Shown: positions 31,575 through 39,246, counted from the stretch's first letter. The stretch: DNA of 64,000 nucleotides from Ktedonobacteria bacterium (GCA_027459785.1 DAIDGU010000046.1:1-64000); one strand, 5' to 3'. The notes: generated from the sequence alone by a model not told the origin. Numbers and translations: made by a program.

Positions 31575-33008
31575 TCACCTCTTTAGGTGAACACATTCTT
31601 GATATGCTCTCACTATACGTGAAGGGCTGGGCTTCGTCAAGTCAAGCTCATATGCATGCTCATCCAAGTCGTACCGCGGCGAAAAGAATAGGTGTTTGAT
31701 AAGTTGCATACCTTCATCGCTGAAAGCATAGGCATAGAGCTTCGTTACCTGTATTGAGGGATAGTTTTCGCACCAGAAATTTATGATGCCTTGCAACAGT
31801 TGGCGAAAGTCGTTTCGATGTTCCGGGCGAATAATGGTAGAGGCAACATAGCCAACATAGCTATGGCCTGGTTCGTACATGTAGATATCGTTGGCGGTGA
31901 TATCCTTTTCGCTCATCTCTCCTTTCAGAATGCGTAGGATAGTTGCCTCATCCATTGGCATAATGGTCAAGGCTCCCCATACATCTTTGCGGTTGTTGGC
32001 ATCGAACATGATACGACAGGCACGTGGGTTCTTCTCCCACCATGTTCGGGTGATGGAAGTATCCACGGCGTTATCTGGGCCATACACTTCGTAATCGAGC
32101 GCCAGGACATAAGGTAGGTCGCTTACTCGTATCCAGTCGGTTGCCGCTTTTTCGGTGGGTTGTTGTATAGTTTGTGTTTGTTGCTTCTCGTGGCGTTTCA
32201 TACGGCGCTGGCGGTTTTTGATGGCACTCTGATATTCCTTTACCAGGTCGGATGTTGGCTTCTTCTCCGTCAGATCCAGCACAAAGGGCTTACGCTCATC
32301 TCCGAGCGGGCCTTTCCCTGCGGGCATGCCAACAAAACCGAGCTTGCGTGCCAGGCGCTCACCGTCTTCGGTATTTGCCATTGTATAAATTCTGCAGATT
32401 GTAACTCCTCGCTCTGCCAGCATGATAAGGTAACGCATTGTTTCGCGTAAGAGGATGGCGGCGTAGAAAGTCGTTCTTAAGTCGTAGCATGCGATAATGC
32501 TGACGACATAGCAATCTAAGGGCATATCAGGCGTAAAGGGGCGATATTCTTCCGGCCTGATATCTGATTCATCCATTTGAAAGTGAATAAGCCGGTCAAT
32601 GATGCCATCAGCCAGGGGACTCATAGTGATACTGCCCGCTACTCGTCCGGTTGCTGTATCTTTCAGCACATGGATACATTCAGGATTGTAAGGGAACCGG
32701 GCCATGATATCTTGTGGCGCGATGATACCCACATCGCCCCATACCGTGCGCTCTATCGAGACAAGCTGCTCTAAGTCTTCAAATGTAGGAACCATAAATG
32801 CTAGCCTCTCTGGTTTCGCCTCATACCCTTTGACATTATCGCTACGTTCCTTCGCCAGCGTGTCAATTGCATTCTTTGGATAAACAGCCTGTTTTCTCAG
32901 TGGCAAGGCAATTTTGGGTATCTGCCCTTGCTCAACAAGATAGTAAAACGTGCTGCGTGGAATATCGAGACGCCGGATAGCTTCGGCGGCGGTGTAGTAA
33001 TCCTGCAT
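31575..33008 (-). CDS. HTH (MerR/excisionase-like) protein with two GNAT-like domains
   Basis: 477 aa from MQDYYTAAEAI (33008; aggag upstream). The N-terminus is a helix-turn-helix of the MerR/excisionase type (YYTAAEAIRRLDIPRSTFYYLVEQGQIPKIALPLRKQAVYPKNAID). Residues ~65-245 and ~290-470 look like two divergent GNAT folds in tandem, each with the acetyltransferase-like layout (GRVAGSITMSPLADG; YVVSIIACYDLRTTFYAAILL; RLARKLGFVGMP, and the parallel WGALTIMPMDE; YVGYVASTIIRPEH). A basic linker joins them. It is transcribed divergently from the replication genes next to a 28-bp palindrome, so I infer an autoregulating repressor. Acetyl-CoA binding is unproven. Confidence 0.75.
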   Translation of the reverse strand: MQDYYTAAEAIRRLDIPRSTFYYLVEQGQIPKIALPLRKQAVYPKNAIDTLAKERSDNVKGYEAKPERLAFMVPTFEDLEQLVSIERTVWGDVGIIAPQDIMARFPYNPECIHVLKDTATGRVAGSITMSPLADGIIDRLIHFQMDESDIRPEEYRPFTPDMPLDCYVVSIIACYDLRTTFYAAILLRETMRYLIMLAERGVTICRIYTMANTEDGERLARKLGFVGMPAGKGPLGDERKPFVLDLTEKKPTSDLVKEYQSAIKNRQRRMKRHEKQQTQTIQQPTEKAATDWIRVSDLPYVLALDYEVYGPDNAVDTSITRTWWEKNPRACRIMFDANNRKDVWGALTIMPMDEATILRILKGEMSEKDITANDIYMYEPGHSYVGYVASTIIRPEHRNDFRQLLQGIINFWCENYPSIQVTKLYAYAFSDEGMQLIKHLFFSPRYDLDEHAYELDLTKPSPSRIVRAYQECVHLKR

Positions 33009-33123
33009 AACTGCTGCTCCTGGAAAATGTCCATGCATCTATCATACCACACATTGGATGTTTTAGACATCTGGACATTACCAGATGTTTTGGACGTTTG
33101 GAGAATGAATTGGACAGATGGTA

Positions 33124-33152
33124 TTGACATTTTCCGAGTGAGGTGATATCAT
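33124..33152 (+). promoter_or_regulatory. Promoter of the rightward replication operon
   Basis: TTGACA (33124-33129), 17-bp spacer, TATCAT (33147-33152), read toward the ssDNA-binding-like gene. The 28-bp palindrome begins one base after the -10, so repressor binding would block initiation. Confidence 0.75.
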
Positions 33153-33153
33153 A

Positions 33154-33181
33154 TGGACAGATGGTAATTACCATCTGTCCA
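33154..33181. promoter_or_regulatory. 28-bp perfect palindromic operator
   Basis: The half-site is TGGACAGATGGTAA followed by its exact complement. Related partial sites occur at 33112 (ttggacagatggtat) and as an inverted CATCTGG...CCAGATG at 33069-33088. It lies between the divergent HTH/GNAT-like gene and the replication genes and is the probable control switch of the element. Confidence 0.8.
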
Positions 33182-33197
33182 ATAGCTCTTGAACAAG

Positions 33198-33358
33198 TGA
33201 ATAGGCCGGACATGGGGGCCATATCCCATGAGTGTCGTCCCAAGAAGCGCACCAAGGCAGCGGGTGGGAGTGTTCAGCCCATAACGACATGTCCCCACTG
33301 CTCAGAGTTAGCGAGACCTTGCAATGGGAAATGGGACGGCACGATGGCGGGCGTGTAA
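33198..33358 (+). CDS. Possible small Cys-rich protein
   Basis: From GTG 33198 the frame encodes ~52 residues with HEC, CPHC and a further Cys (HECRPKKRTKAAGG...TTCPHCSELARPCNGKWDG), which could bind zinc. The ribosome binding site is weak (gaaca) and the frame is short, so it may be chance. It would be the first gene after the element's operator. Confidence 0.25.
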
Positions 33359-33440
33359 CAGGTGCTATGCAGGGTTCGATACCCTGCCGCTCGTCCTCTG
33401 GTTCACTGTGAACCAGAACAACATAAAGGGAGAACACAGC

Positions 33441-33776
33441 ATGCAACTCAATGGCAAAGTCTTGGCAGGTACGACGACGACCATTACCACCAAAAAAGGC
33501 ACGGCGCTGGATAAGACGCGCCTCAAGGTGTTGGACATCGGCGAAGAGGTGGCCGGGGATGTCTCGGTGTACTGGATTGATTTCATCGGTGACACGGCAC
33601 TCACGGAGGATGAATTGGCGGCGGTCAGCCATGAAGAGGTGGTGATTGAGATTCGCCGCATCTCGGCCAGCGGGTCCAATGGCAAGACCTATCTCAATCT
33701 GACGGGCGGTGCGGTGCTGCACGGTGGCATGCCGGTGCAGGCCAAGCTGCTCAAAGATAAAGGGAAACGTGTTTAG
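33441..33776 (+). CDS. Small ssDNA-binding-like protein
   Basis: 111 aa; ATG 33441 after aaaggga. The sequence is beta-strand rich, with GKVLAGTTTTITTKKGTALDKTRLKVLDIGEEVAGDVSVYW and SASGSNGKTYLNLTGGAVL. Both the length and the G(K)xYLNLTGG motif suggest an OB-fold helix-destabilising protein as found beside Rep in plasmids and filamentous phages. Preceded by two hairpins (gcagggttcgataccctgc and ctggttcactgtgaaccag). Function is inferred from position and composition, not from a named family. Confidence 0.55.
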   Translation: MQLNGKVLAGTTTTITTKKGTALDKTRLKVLDIGEEVAGDVSVYWIDFIGDTALTEDELAAVSHEEVVIEIRRISASGSNGKTYLNLTGGAVLHGGMPVQAKLLKDKGKRV

Positions 33777-33845
33777 CAAAAGCGCACGGGGGAAAGTTAG
33801 CGGCTTTCTCCCGTGCTTGTCTGTTCGTAAAGGGAGAACATAGAC

Positions 33846-34055
33846 ATGTTCATTGATACCACATGGCGGCGTCCAGCGCAAGAGACGACCTGGCCCGCTT
33901 CGTATCGTGGGGTTGGCCTGGCTATCGAACGGCTAGCCGATGGCTGGTATATCGGGATGGCAGAGGGCGGCTATCGCTCGCGGCCCTATCCTGATTCACA
34001 AGCGGCACTGGCCGACGTGACGGCATGGATTGATAGCCAGGTGGTGATGCGGTGA
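33846..34055 (+). CDS. Element-borne small hypothetical protein
   Basis: 69 aa with a clear ribosome binding site (aaagggaga; a near-identical sequence precedes 33441 and 35210). Its stop overlaps the next start by four bases (GTGA). The sequence WPASYRGVGLAIERLADGWYIGMAEGGYRSRPYPDSQAALADVTAWID looks like a small alpha/beta domain. Family unknown. Confidence 0.6.
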   Translation: MFIDTTWRRPAQETTWPASYRGVGLAIERLADGWYIGMAEGGYRSRPYPDSQAALADVTAWIDSQVVMR

Positions 34056-34780
34056 CACAACCAGCACCACAAGCAACGGCATCGGCTGATGAACAAGAAC
34101 ACGAATTGCCGATGCTGGCAGGGATTGCGGGTTTCTTCCACTGGCTGGAAGAGTTCTTGGTTATCCTTTCCGGGCCGTTCCTGACCTTCGGGTTGGGCAT
34201 CGGCCTGGTGGATTTGCTGTCGGATGGGGCGTTGTTCGTCAACGCTCCTGCATTACTCTATGTGTGGGCCATCGCTCAAACGGTGGGCGTGGATGGCCAG
34301 CTCGTCGGCACCTGGGCGCGGGTCGGGCGGGCCTTCCGTAAACAGTCCTGGGGGGCGGTGATTGGTTTTGTCATCCTGGGTGTGGTGCTGGCCTATGTCG
34401 GCTTCGTCGCGGCACTGGTCTTCGCCTACCAGCAAGCCTATCACCTGACCACAGCGGGCGCGCTTGCCAAGTTGGGCTTTGATACCGTCACCTGGCTGTG
34501 GCAACGGACGGCGGTCTCTGTCGGTCTGGTGTGTTTGTCGGGCTTGCTGCGCTATCAGAAGCCGCGTCCGGTGGTCGTGGATGTGGAGGCAGAGATCCAA
34601 CGTATCGAGAACGCGCGACGGATTCAGGCGGCGAAAACGGCGGCCCAGGGCGACCGGCTGCGGGGGTTGGTCGGGGTGGTCAAAGGCACGGCGCAGGCGG
34701 CGCAAGGTACGGGAAGTGGTGCATCGGCCTCCCCTTTGCCGTCACACAACGGCCAGGCGAACCAAGGCAAACGGTCGTAG
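34052..34780 (+). CDS. Element-borne membrane protein
   Basis: 242 aa from GTG 34052, overlapping the previous gene. Four hydrophobic segments lie between residues ~25 and ~165 (FLVILSGPFLTFGLGIGLVDLL, ALLYVWAIAQTVG, WGAVIGFVILGVVLAYVGFVAALVFA, TAVSVGLVCLSGLL). A basic cytoplasmic tail follows (EIQRIENARRIQAAKTAAQGDRLRGLVGVVKG). Such proteins occur in integrated plasmids beside Rep, but the role is unknown; entry exclusion or mobilisation are guesses only. Confidence 0.6.
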   Translation: MTQPAPQATASADEQEHELPMLAGIAGFFHWLEEFLVILSGPFLTFGLGIGLVDLLSDGALFVNAPALLYVWAIAQTVGVDGQLVGTWARVGRAFRKQSWGAVIGFVILGVVLAYVGFVAALVFAYQQAYHLTTAGALAKLGFDTVTWLWQRTAVSVGLVCLSGLLRYQKPRPVVVDVEAEIQRIENARRIQAAKTAAQGDRLRGLVGVVKGTAQAAQGTGSGASASPLPSHNGQANQGKRS

Positions 34781-34920
34781 TGGGGTTGCGGGCGAACGCG
34801 GAATTACCGTCACAACGGATGACGGCGGCGGAATATGCGCGGTTGCAGGAAGCGCGGGAACGGCTGGGCTTAGGGCATTTGGGCCAGCGCCGGGGGGGAC
34901 GGTCGGCAGCAGGGGACTAA
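34780..34920 (+). CDS. Very small element-borne protein
   Basis: 46 aa from GTG 34780, overlapping the previous stop by one base. The product is VGLRANAELPSQRMTAAEYA followed by RLQEARERLGLGHLGQRR and a Gly/Arg-rich tail, a single basic amphipathic helix. Overlap with the upstream gene supports translation, but codon evidence is slight. Confidence 0.4.
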   Translation: MGLRANAELPSQRMTAAEYARLQEARERLGLGHLGQRRGGRSAAGD

Positions 34921-34999
34921 CCAAACACCTGTGCTAGAGCATGCTGCACCCCTCTTGTTTTTCGGGGACTGGACGGCCCCCGCTTGACGCCCTCTGACC

Positions 35000-35067
35000 A
35001 GCACGCAGGAAGGGACCCCGTCAAGAGAGGCACGACGCCGACCTTGACGGGGAGGGAATGCGTGCTA
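35000..35067. other. Nested inverted repeats, candidate replication origin or nic region
   Basis: AGCACGCA (35000-35007) pairs with TGCGTGCT near 35058-35065. Inside, CCCCGTCAAG (35016-35025) pairs exactly with CTTGACGGGG (35043-35052). Further along, two GACCACCT direct repeats (near 35105 and 35122) flank a short tagacccctaga segment. The 289-bp gap before the Rep-like gene has no ORF. Confidence 0.55.
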
Positions 35068-35152
35068 CTGTTGGGCGGCATGCGGGGGCGTCTCGAACCC
35101 CTTGGACCACCTAGACCCCTAGACCACCTGCGCCCAGGGAAAGCTGACCTTT

Positions 35153-35182
35153 GGGAGTGCGGATACAGTATCACGCACTCCC
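35153..35182. other. Long hairpin immediately upstream of the Rep-like gene
   Basis: GGGAGTGCGGATAC, a one-base loop, then GTATC and CGCACTCCC with a single bulged A form a 14-bp stem. It is 28 bp upstream of the Rep-like start. Rolling-circle initiators nick at such hairpins, so it is a candidate double-strand origin or an autoregulatory site. Confidence 0.55.
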
Positions 35183-35209
35183 TAACTTACCACAAGGGGA
35201 GAACGAGAC

Positions 35210-36397
35210 ATGACGTATCAGGTGGTGAACCATCACATAGACACCTTGCTCTTGAATGTCAAGGGCAAGATGCCACAGGCTACGGCTGAACGCCTTGACC
35301 AACTGCAAGGGCTGGCAAAAGAGATAGAGCAGGATGTCCAGAGCGATTGGCAGTTTCGCGGGCATCCGCTCTTCCTGAAACCGCACGGGGCGAAAAATTG
35401 GCGGTGGATTCTGGCGTGTGGGGATGGTTATCTGCATATCGACCTGGGCAAGGGCAAGCTGAACGGCATTATAGCGAAAGTGCGGTTTTCCTCCTTCCTG
35501 CTGCACGAGATGGGGGCGGGCGTGGCGCTCACCGCTGTCTATGCGTTCCTGGCGGCCATGCTGGGCGAGGGGTTCACCTTGCAAGTGAGCGAGGTGCATA
35601 TCTGCGCCGATATCGCTGGGTGGGAACTTTCCCTCGACGATGCCGGGCGGTTCGTCTCGCAGGGGCGGGCCAAATCAGCGCGGCTGGCCGATGACGAGGG
35701 GAGCGCGGATGACGGGCAGATCGTGCGGCTCACCGGGCGGCGTTGCTCGGAATATAAGTTTAGTCAAGGGGCACCGCACTCCTGCGACATCTACGATAAG
35801 ACCTTGGAAGTGAAGGTGCGGGGCAAGCAGTGGTTCCATGAGATTTGGAAGGCCAACGGGTGGGATGGGGAAAGCAAAGTGACGCGGGTCGAGTTTCGCT
35901 ACAAACGGGAATGCTTACATGAGATGGGGATTGAATGCCCTTATGACATGCTCGACCGGCTGCCGGACCTGTGGGCCTACAGCACACAGAAATGGCTCCG
36001 CCATACCGTGCCAGACAATGACAGCAATCAGAGCCGGTGGGACACCTCGGACGTGTGGGACGTGGTGCAAGGGGCATCGGGCAACGATGATGCCGTGCCA
36101 GCCGTGCGTACCAAAAAAGTGGAACTGGACACTGAGCGGTCGCAAGCGGGATTCGTGGGCTACGCGACGAGCTGGGCGATAAGGGCAGTGTGGCTCTTTC
36201 AGGGAGCCATTGAAAACGAGCGGGGCATGCCCAAAGGGTTGCCGCTGGAAGTCGTGGAAGAAGATGGGGGCGGATTCCTGGGCTGGGCGTATGAACAGAT
36301 GCAAGCATACCTCACAGAGCGCAAAGAGGCGACGTTCGCGGAACTGATGCACGCCAAAGGCAAGAAAATTACCAAGCTGTTAGCGGCAGCGGCCTAA
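35210..36397 (+). CDS. Replication-initiator-like protein (Rep_trans-like)
   Basis: 395 aa; ribosome binding site aggggaga. The sequence LTGRRCSEYKFSQGAPHSCDIYDKTLEVKVRG followed by WDGESKVTRVEFRYKRECL matches the R-x-IYDKTxEA...RVE(I/F)xxRR pattern I associate with Rep_trans (PF02486-like) rolling-circle initiators, with the Tyr of IYDK as a candidate catalytic residue. The C-terminus (TERKEATFAELMHAKGKKITKLLAAAA) is helical and basic. Position between candidate origin hairpins and xis-int supports a replication role for the excised circle. Confidence 0.65.
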   Translation: MTYQVVNHHIDTLLLNVKGKMPQATAERLDQLQGLAKEIEQDVQSDWQFRGHPLFLKPHGAKNWRWILACGDGYLHIDLGKGKLNGIIAKVRFSSFLLHEMGAGVALTAVYAFLAAMLGEGFTLQVSEVHICADIAGWELSLDDAGRFVSQGRAKSARLADDEGSADDGQIVRLTGRRCSEYKFSQGAPHSCDIYDKTLEVKVRGKQWFHEIWKANGWDGESKVTRVEFRYKRECLHEMGIECPYDMLDRLPDLWAYSTQKWLRHTVPDNDSNQSRWDTSDVWDVVQGASGNDDAVPAVRTKKVELDTERSQAGFVGYATSWAIRAVWLFQGAIENERGMPKGLPLEVVEEDGGGFLGWAYEQMQAYLTERKEATFAELMHAKGKKITKLLAAAA

Positions 36398-36413
36398 CGC
36401 AAGAGGGGGAACG

Positions 36414-36617
36414 ATGAAAAAACGCGCGGTGGTGGAAGAACAGGCACCTATCAAGCTGTTACTGACGGTGGAAGAAGCGGCTCAGGCGTTAGGCTTGGGC
36501 CGCTCGTTGTTGTACGACCTTCTGGCACGCAAAGAGATTTTCAGCGTCAAGATTGGGCGCGTTCGTCGTATTCCCCTTGCGGCTTTGCAAGCATTCATCG
36601 AACAGAAGATAGCGTAG
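36414..36617 (+). CDS. Excisionase-like HTH protein
   Basis: 67 aa with a MerR/Xis winged helix (LLLTVEEAAQALGLGRSLLYDLLARKEIFSVKIGRVRRIPLAALQAFIEQKI). It lies 16 bp upstream of the integrase and 16 bp after the Rep-like gene, so all three are co-transcribed. By analogy it directs the integrase toward excision. Confidence 0.85.
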   Translation: MKKRAVVEEQAPIKLLLTVEEAAQALGLGRSLLYDLLARKEIFSVKIGRVRRIPLAALQAFIEQKIA

Positions 36618-36633
36618 GGAGGGGGGAAACAAC

Positions 36634-37761
36634 ATGCCTAAAAAACGTGGCAACGGCGAGGGGAATATCAAAAAGCGTTCAGATGGGCGTTGGGAAGCTC
36701 GTATCTCGACAGAGGATGGGAAACGCAAGAGTATATATACCAACACTCGCCAAGAGGCGGCACGGCTCATGAACGCTGCTCTTAAAGATAAAGAGGATGG
36801 TATCCCAATTATTACGGATAGCCAGACGGTCGGGGAATACTTGACCTCCTGGCTTGAAACTGTGCGATATCAGGTCAAGCCTAGCACCTGGCGGCGCTAC
36901 GGAAACTTCGTCAAGGGGCATATCATCCCGGCGCTTGGGAAGATACCGCTCTCGAAGCTTTCCGCTCAGCAAGTTCAGATGCTTTATACAAAGGTGCTGA
37001 ACAAAGGGCTGTCAACGACAACCGTGCATCATATACATGGCATGTTGCATCGGGCGCTCGAAGATGCTCTGAGGATGGCACTTATCCAGCGCAATGTGAC
37101 AGAGATGGTAAAACCGCCTCGTCGTCGGCATCATGAGATGGCTATTCTAACCGCCGAACAGGCTCGAACAATGCTTGCGGCGGTGGTGGGCGATAGATTC
37201 GAGGCGCTCTATGTGCTGGCGCTTACAACAGGCATGCGCCAAGGGGAATTGTTCGCCCTAGAATGGAAAGATGTAGATTGGCAACATAGCACGTTGCTTA
37301 TCCGTGCCTCAGTGCAAGAGGATGGCAGCAAGTTCATAATAGCAGAGCCAAAGACGGCATACTCTCGGCGTCGGATTGGGCTGACGCCAATGGCATTGGC
37401 GGCATTGCAGACGCATCGGGAACGAATCAAACAAGAAAAAGCCTTGCTCGGCGCTGCCTGGGAAACCGCCTATGATTTGGTGTTTCCTAACACTGTCGGC
37501 GGGGTGATGATACCTGATAACTTCGTTAAGCGCAATTTCAAGGCACTGCTGCGGAAAACTGGCTTGCCTGATATCCGGTTTCATGACCTGCGCCATACCG
37601 CAGCTACGTTGATGCTCAGCCGTGGCATTAACCCCAAGGTGGTATCAGAGATGTTGGGGCATTCTGACGTGGGTATCACTTTGCGGATTTACGCGCATGT
37701 GCTGCCGCATATGCAACAGGCAGCGGTGAATGCCATGCAAGCACTATTCGATGAAGAATAG
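36634..37761 (+). CDS. int: Tyrosine recombinase (phage-type integrase)
   Basis: 375 aa. An N-terminal AP2-like arm-binding segment (GNIKKRSDGRWEARISTEDGKRKSIYTNTRQEAARLM) is followed by a SAM-like core-binding domain (~65-160) and the catalytic domain with R202 (TGMRQGE), H317 and R320 (HDLRH), H343 (LGHSDVG) and Y353 (RIYAHV). It catalyses site-specific recombination at the ssrA 3' end. Its stop lies 80 bp from attR, the usual place for an integrase. Confidence 0.95.
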   Translation: MPKKRGNGEGNIKKRSDGRWEARISTEDGKRKSIYTNTRQEAARLMNAALKDKEDGIPIITDSQTVGEYLTSWLETVRYQVKPSTWRRYGNFVKGHIIPALGKIPLSKLSAQQVQMLYTKVLNKGLSTTTVHHIHGMLHRALEDALRMALIQRNVTEMVKPPRRRHHEMAILTAEQARTMLAAVVGDRFEALYVLALTTGMRQGELFALEWKDVDWQHSTLLIRASVQEDGSKFIIAEPKTAYSRRRIGLTPMALAALQTHRERIKQEKALLGAAWETAYDLVFPNTVGGVMIPDNFVKRNFKALLRKTGLPDIRFHDLRHTAATLMLSRGINPKVVSEMLGHSDVGITLRIYAHVLPHMQQAAVNAMQALFDEE

Positions 37762-37776
37762 GGCAATTCTGGCGGT

Positions 37777-37797
37777 TGGGGTCAGGGTTGGGGTCAA
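37777..37797. repeat. Candidate integrase arm site, right
   Basis: The exact 21-bp copy of 31067-31087, 44 bp from the attR core and 15 bp after the integrase stop. In the excised circle the two copies would flank the attP core as direct repeats. Confidence 0.65.
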
Positions 37798-37815
37798 CAG
37801 GGGTAGCAAAAGCAA

Positions 37816-37840
37816 CGAGGCCAGGCATGGCCTGACCTCG
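37816..37840 (-). terminator. Terminator-like hairpin supplied by the element after ssrA
   Basis: Minus strand CGAGGTCAGGC-cat-GCCTGGCCTCG then TTGCTTTTG. It resembles the chromosomal hairpin at 30909-30933 but has a G-T pair and a poorer T-run. The element therefore restores both the ssrA end and a terminator mimic. Confidence 0.7.
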
Positions 37841-37841
37841 A

Positions 37842-37866
37842 TGGGTGGAGATGGGGGGGAGTTGAA
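37842..37866. repeat. attR: 25-bp repeat within the ssrA 3' end
   Basis: Identical to attL. It covers the acceptor 3' strand, discriminator and half the T-arm of tmRNA, so the gene is left functional. Confidence 0.9.
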
Positions 37867-38210
37867 CCCCCCGTCCAAATATGCGCCGGAAACGATGTCC
37901 TACAGGTTTAGCCGATGATTTGCATGTCGCGCGGTGGTCTCCCGTCGGCAGGATACCTTCGCGCCCGGCTCGCTGGTCTCAGGCGGTGCGTAGCGAGCGT
38001 CGGCACCGCAGCCCCTCAGCTAAGTGACACCCGCGCCCCGGCCCGCTGAGAAGAGGACGGACGGATGCGCTTCACTGGGTATTAAGCAGCGAAAGCGAGT
38101 TGTGGCTGCTGTTTGGCAGCTATTGTTTGCTGGTGGTTTAACGAGGGTGGATACCAGCACCTCGACCTGCAATCGATCCCTTCGCCTACCTGTCGATCCC
38201 CAGCATCCCC
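37843..38210 (-). ncRNA. ssrA: Transfer-messenger RNA
   Basis: The tRNA-like ends are clear. The 5' GGGGATGCTGGGGATCGACAGG (opening only) pairs its first seven bases with CATCTCC at the 3' end, one G-U as in other tmRNAs, and the T-arm is GGGGGTTCAACTCCCCC. The internal reading frame ends ...AAKQQPQLAFAA-stop (TAA at 38082-38084); the likely tag is NHQQTIAAKQQPQLAFAA, though the resume codon is uncertain. The encoded 3' end is ACCC rather than ACCA, so CCA may be added. It rescues stalled ribosomes. The 3' end is the integration site of the element. Confidence 0.95.
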
Positions 38211-38241
38211 AGGGTTCGCCTCATAGAAAGGGAACACATCC

Positions 38242-38270
38242 AGTATACCACGGATGCGACCAAGATGCAA
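38242..38270 (-). promoter_or_regulatory. ssrA promoter
   Basis: Minus strand TTGCAT (38265-38270), 17-bp spacer, TATACT (38242-38247). Transcription would begin ~25 nt before the mature tmRNA 5' end, leaving a short leader for RNase P. Confidence 0.75.
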
Positions 38271-38391
38271 GGGCCAAGGGGCCGTCTATCTGGGCTACCT
38301 TGTTGCGCCGCGCGCGGCTGAGGCGTATACTACAAGCAATTCATGCCACGTGATTCTGCCGCATTGCACTGAGGAGGATTGGTACGACGTT

Positions 38392-39246
38392 ATGGCTTCA
38401 TCCAACAAAGGGGGGCGGAGCTTACCAAACAGCCGCCCCAGCGCCACGACCGGCACAAACGCGCAGAAACCGAAAACGACCGGTACCCTCGCCCAGGGCG
38501 CGAAATCCAGTACGCCCAGCCGGCCCGTCACCACGAAATCGGCCACGCTGAGCCGCCCCGTCAATGCGAAAGCACCGGTCAGTCAGCCGACCAACACGAA
38601 GTCCGCGCCGGCCAGTCGCCCGGTCGCCTCACGCGCCGCAGGAGCCAGTGCGCCCGGTGCCGTCGTCAAGCGCGCCGGCATCTCGCCCACGCGCCAGGCA
38701 CGGCTGGAAGCGCAGCGCCAGCATCAGCGCAACAAACAGACGATCAATATGATCGCTGCCGGTTTTGTTGTGTTGCTGGTGGTGATCGTCGGCTTCGCCA
38801 TCTATCAGGCCATCCCCAAGCCGGCCCCAGCGCAAAAGGCTTGCTTGACTGTCCCCGCTAATTTGCCATCGAATGCGGATCAACCGCCACCGACGAATCT
38901 GAAGCCGGTGAAATTGAGCAACGGCCTGGAATATATCGATCTCGTCGTTGGCTGCGGCGCGGCGGTGCCAACCGGCGGCTCATTTACCGCGAATTATACC
39001 GGATGGGTCGAGGGCGGCCACAAGTTCCAATCCTCGCGCGATCCCGGCAGCAACGGTCCATTTCAGGCGAATTTAGCGCAAGTTATCCCCGGTTGGCAGC
39101 AAGGTTTGCCCGGCATGAAGGTTGGTGGTGTGCGACGCTTGATCATTCCCGCTGCGTTGGCGTATGGTGCAAATCCCCAGCCGGGATCGGGTATCCCACC
39201 CAATGCTAACCTGATCTTCGACGTATCGGCGATCAGCATCCCCTGA
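38392..39246 (+). CDS. Membrane-anchored FKBP-type peptidyl-prolyl isomerase
   Basis: 284 aa from ATG 38392 (gaggagg upstream, rather far at 13 bases). A disordered Ser/Thr/Pro/Lys-rich cytoplasmic region (~1-105) precedes one membrane helix (TINMIAAGFVVLLVVIVGFAIYQ). The C-terminal ~100 residues are a complete FKBP domain (NGLEYIDLVVG...NYTGWVEGGHKFQSSRD...VIPGWQQGLPGMKVGGVRRLIIPAALAYG...LIFDVSAIS). It should catalyse proline isomerisation of exported proteins outside the membrane. The cytoplasmic tail contains the repeated motif SRPV. Confidence 0.92.
   Translation: MASSNKGGRSLPNSRPSATTGTNAQKPKTTGTLAQGAKSSTPSRPVTTKSATLSRPVNAKAPVSQPTNTKSAPASRPVASRAAGASAPGAVVKRAGISPTRQARLEAQRQHQRNKQTINMIAAGFVVLLVVIVGFAIYQAIPKPAPAQKACLTVPANLPSNADQPPPTNLKPVKLSNGLEYIDLVVGCGAAVPTGGSFTANYTGWVEGGHKFQSSRDPGSNGPFQANLAQVIPGWQQGLPGMKVGGVRRLIIPAALAYGANPQPGSGIPPNANLIFDVSAISIP

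Larger units (their letters stand above)
30935..37866. mobile_element. Integrative element inserted in the 3' end of ssrA (tmRNA)
   Basis: 6.9 kb between 25-bp direct repeats. It encodes an HTH/GNAT-like regulator and a small protein leftward. Rightward it has an ssDNA-binding-like protein, small proteins, a membrane protein, a Rep-like protein, an excisionase and a tyrosine integrase next to the attR/tmRNA end. Gene order (control region, replication, xis-int at the edge) is that of an integrated plasmid, IME or satellite. I see no relaxase, coupling protein, capsid or cargo resistance gene. The element supplies its own terminator-like hairpin after the regenerated ssrA 3' end. Confidence 0.9.

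Noticed and set aside
33364-33395. tRNA-like T-arm (gcagggttcgataccctgc) in the element leader
   Set aside because: No 5' acceptor strand, D-arm or anticodon arm can be paired with it and no CCA follows; treated as a hairpin before the ssDNA-binding-like gene.
38024-38353. 109-aa plus-strand ORF across the tmRNA region
   Set aside because: Lies antisense to the tmRNA gene, which is supported by its ends, tag frame, promoter and att site.
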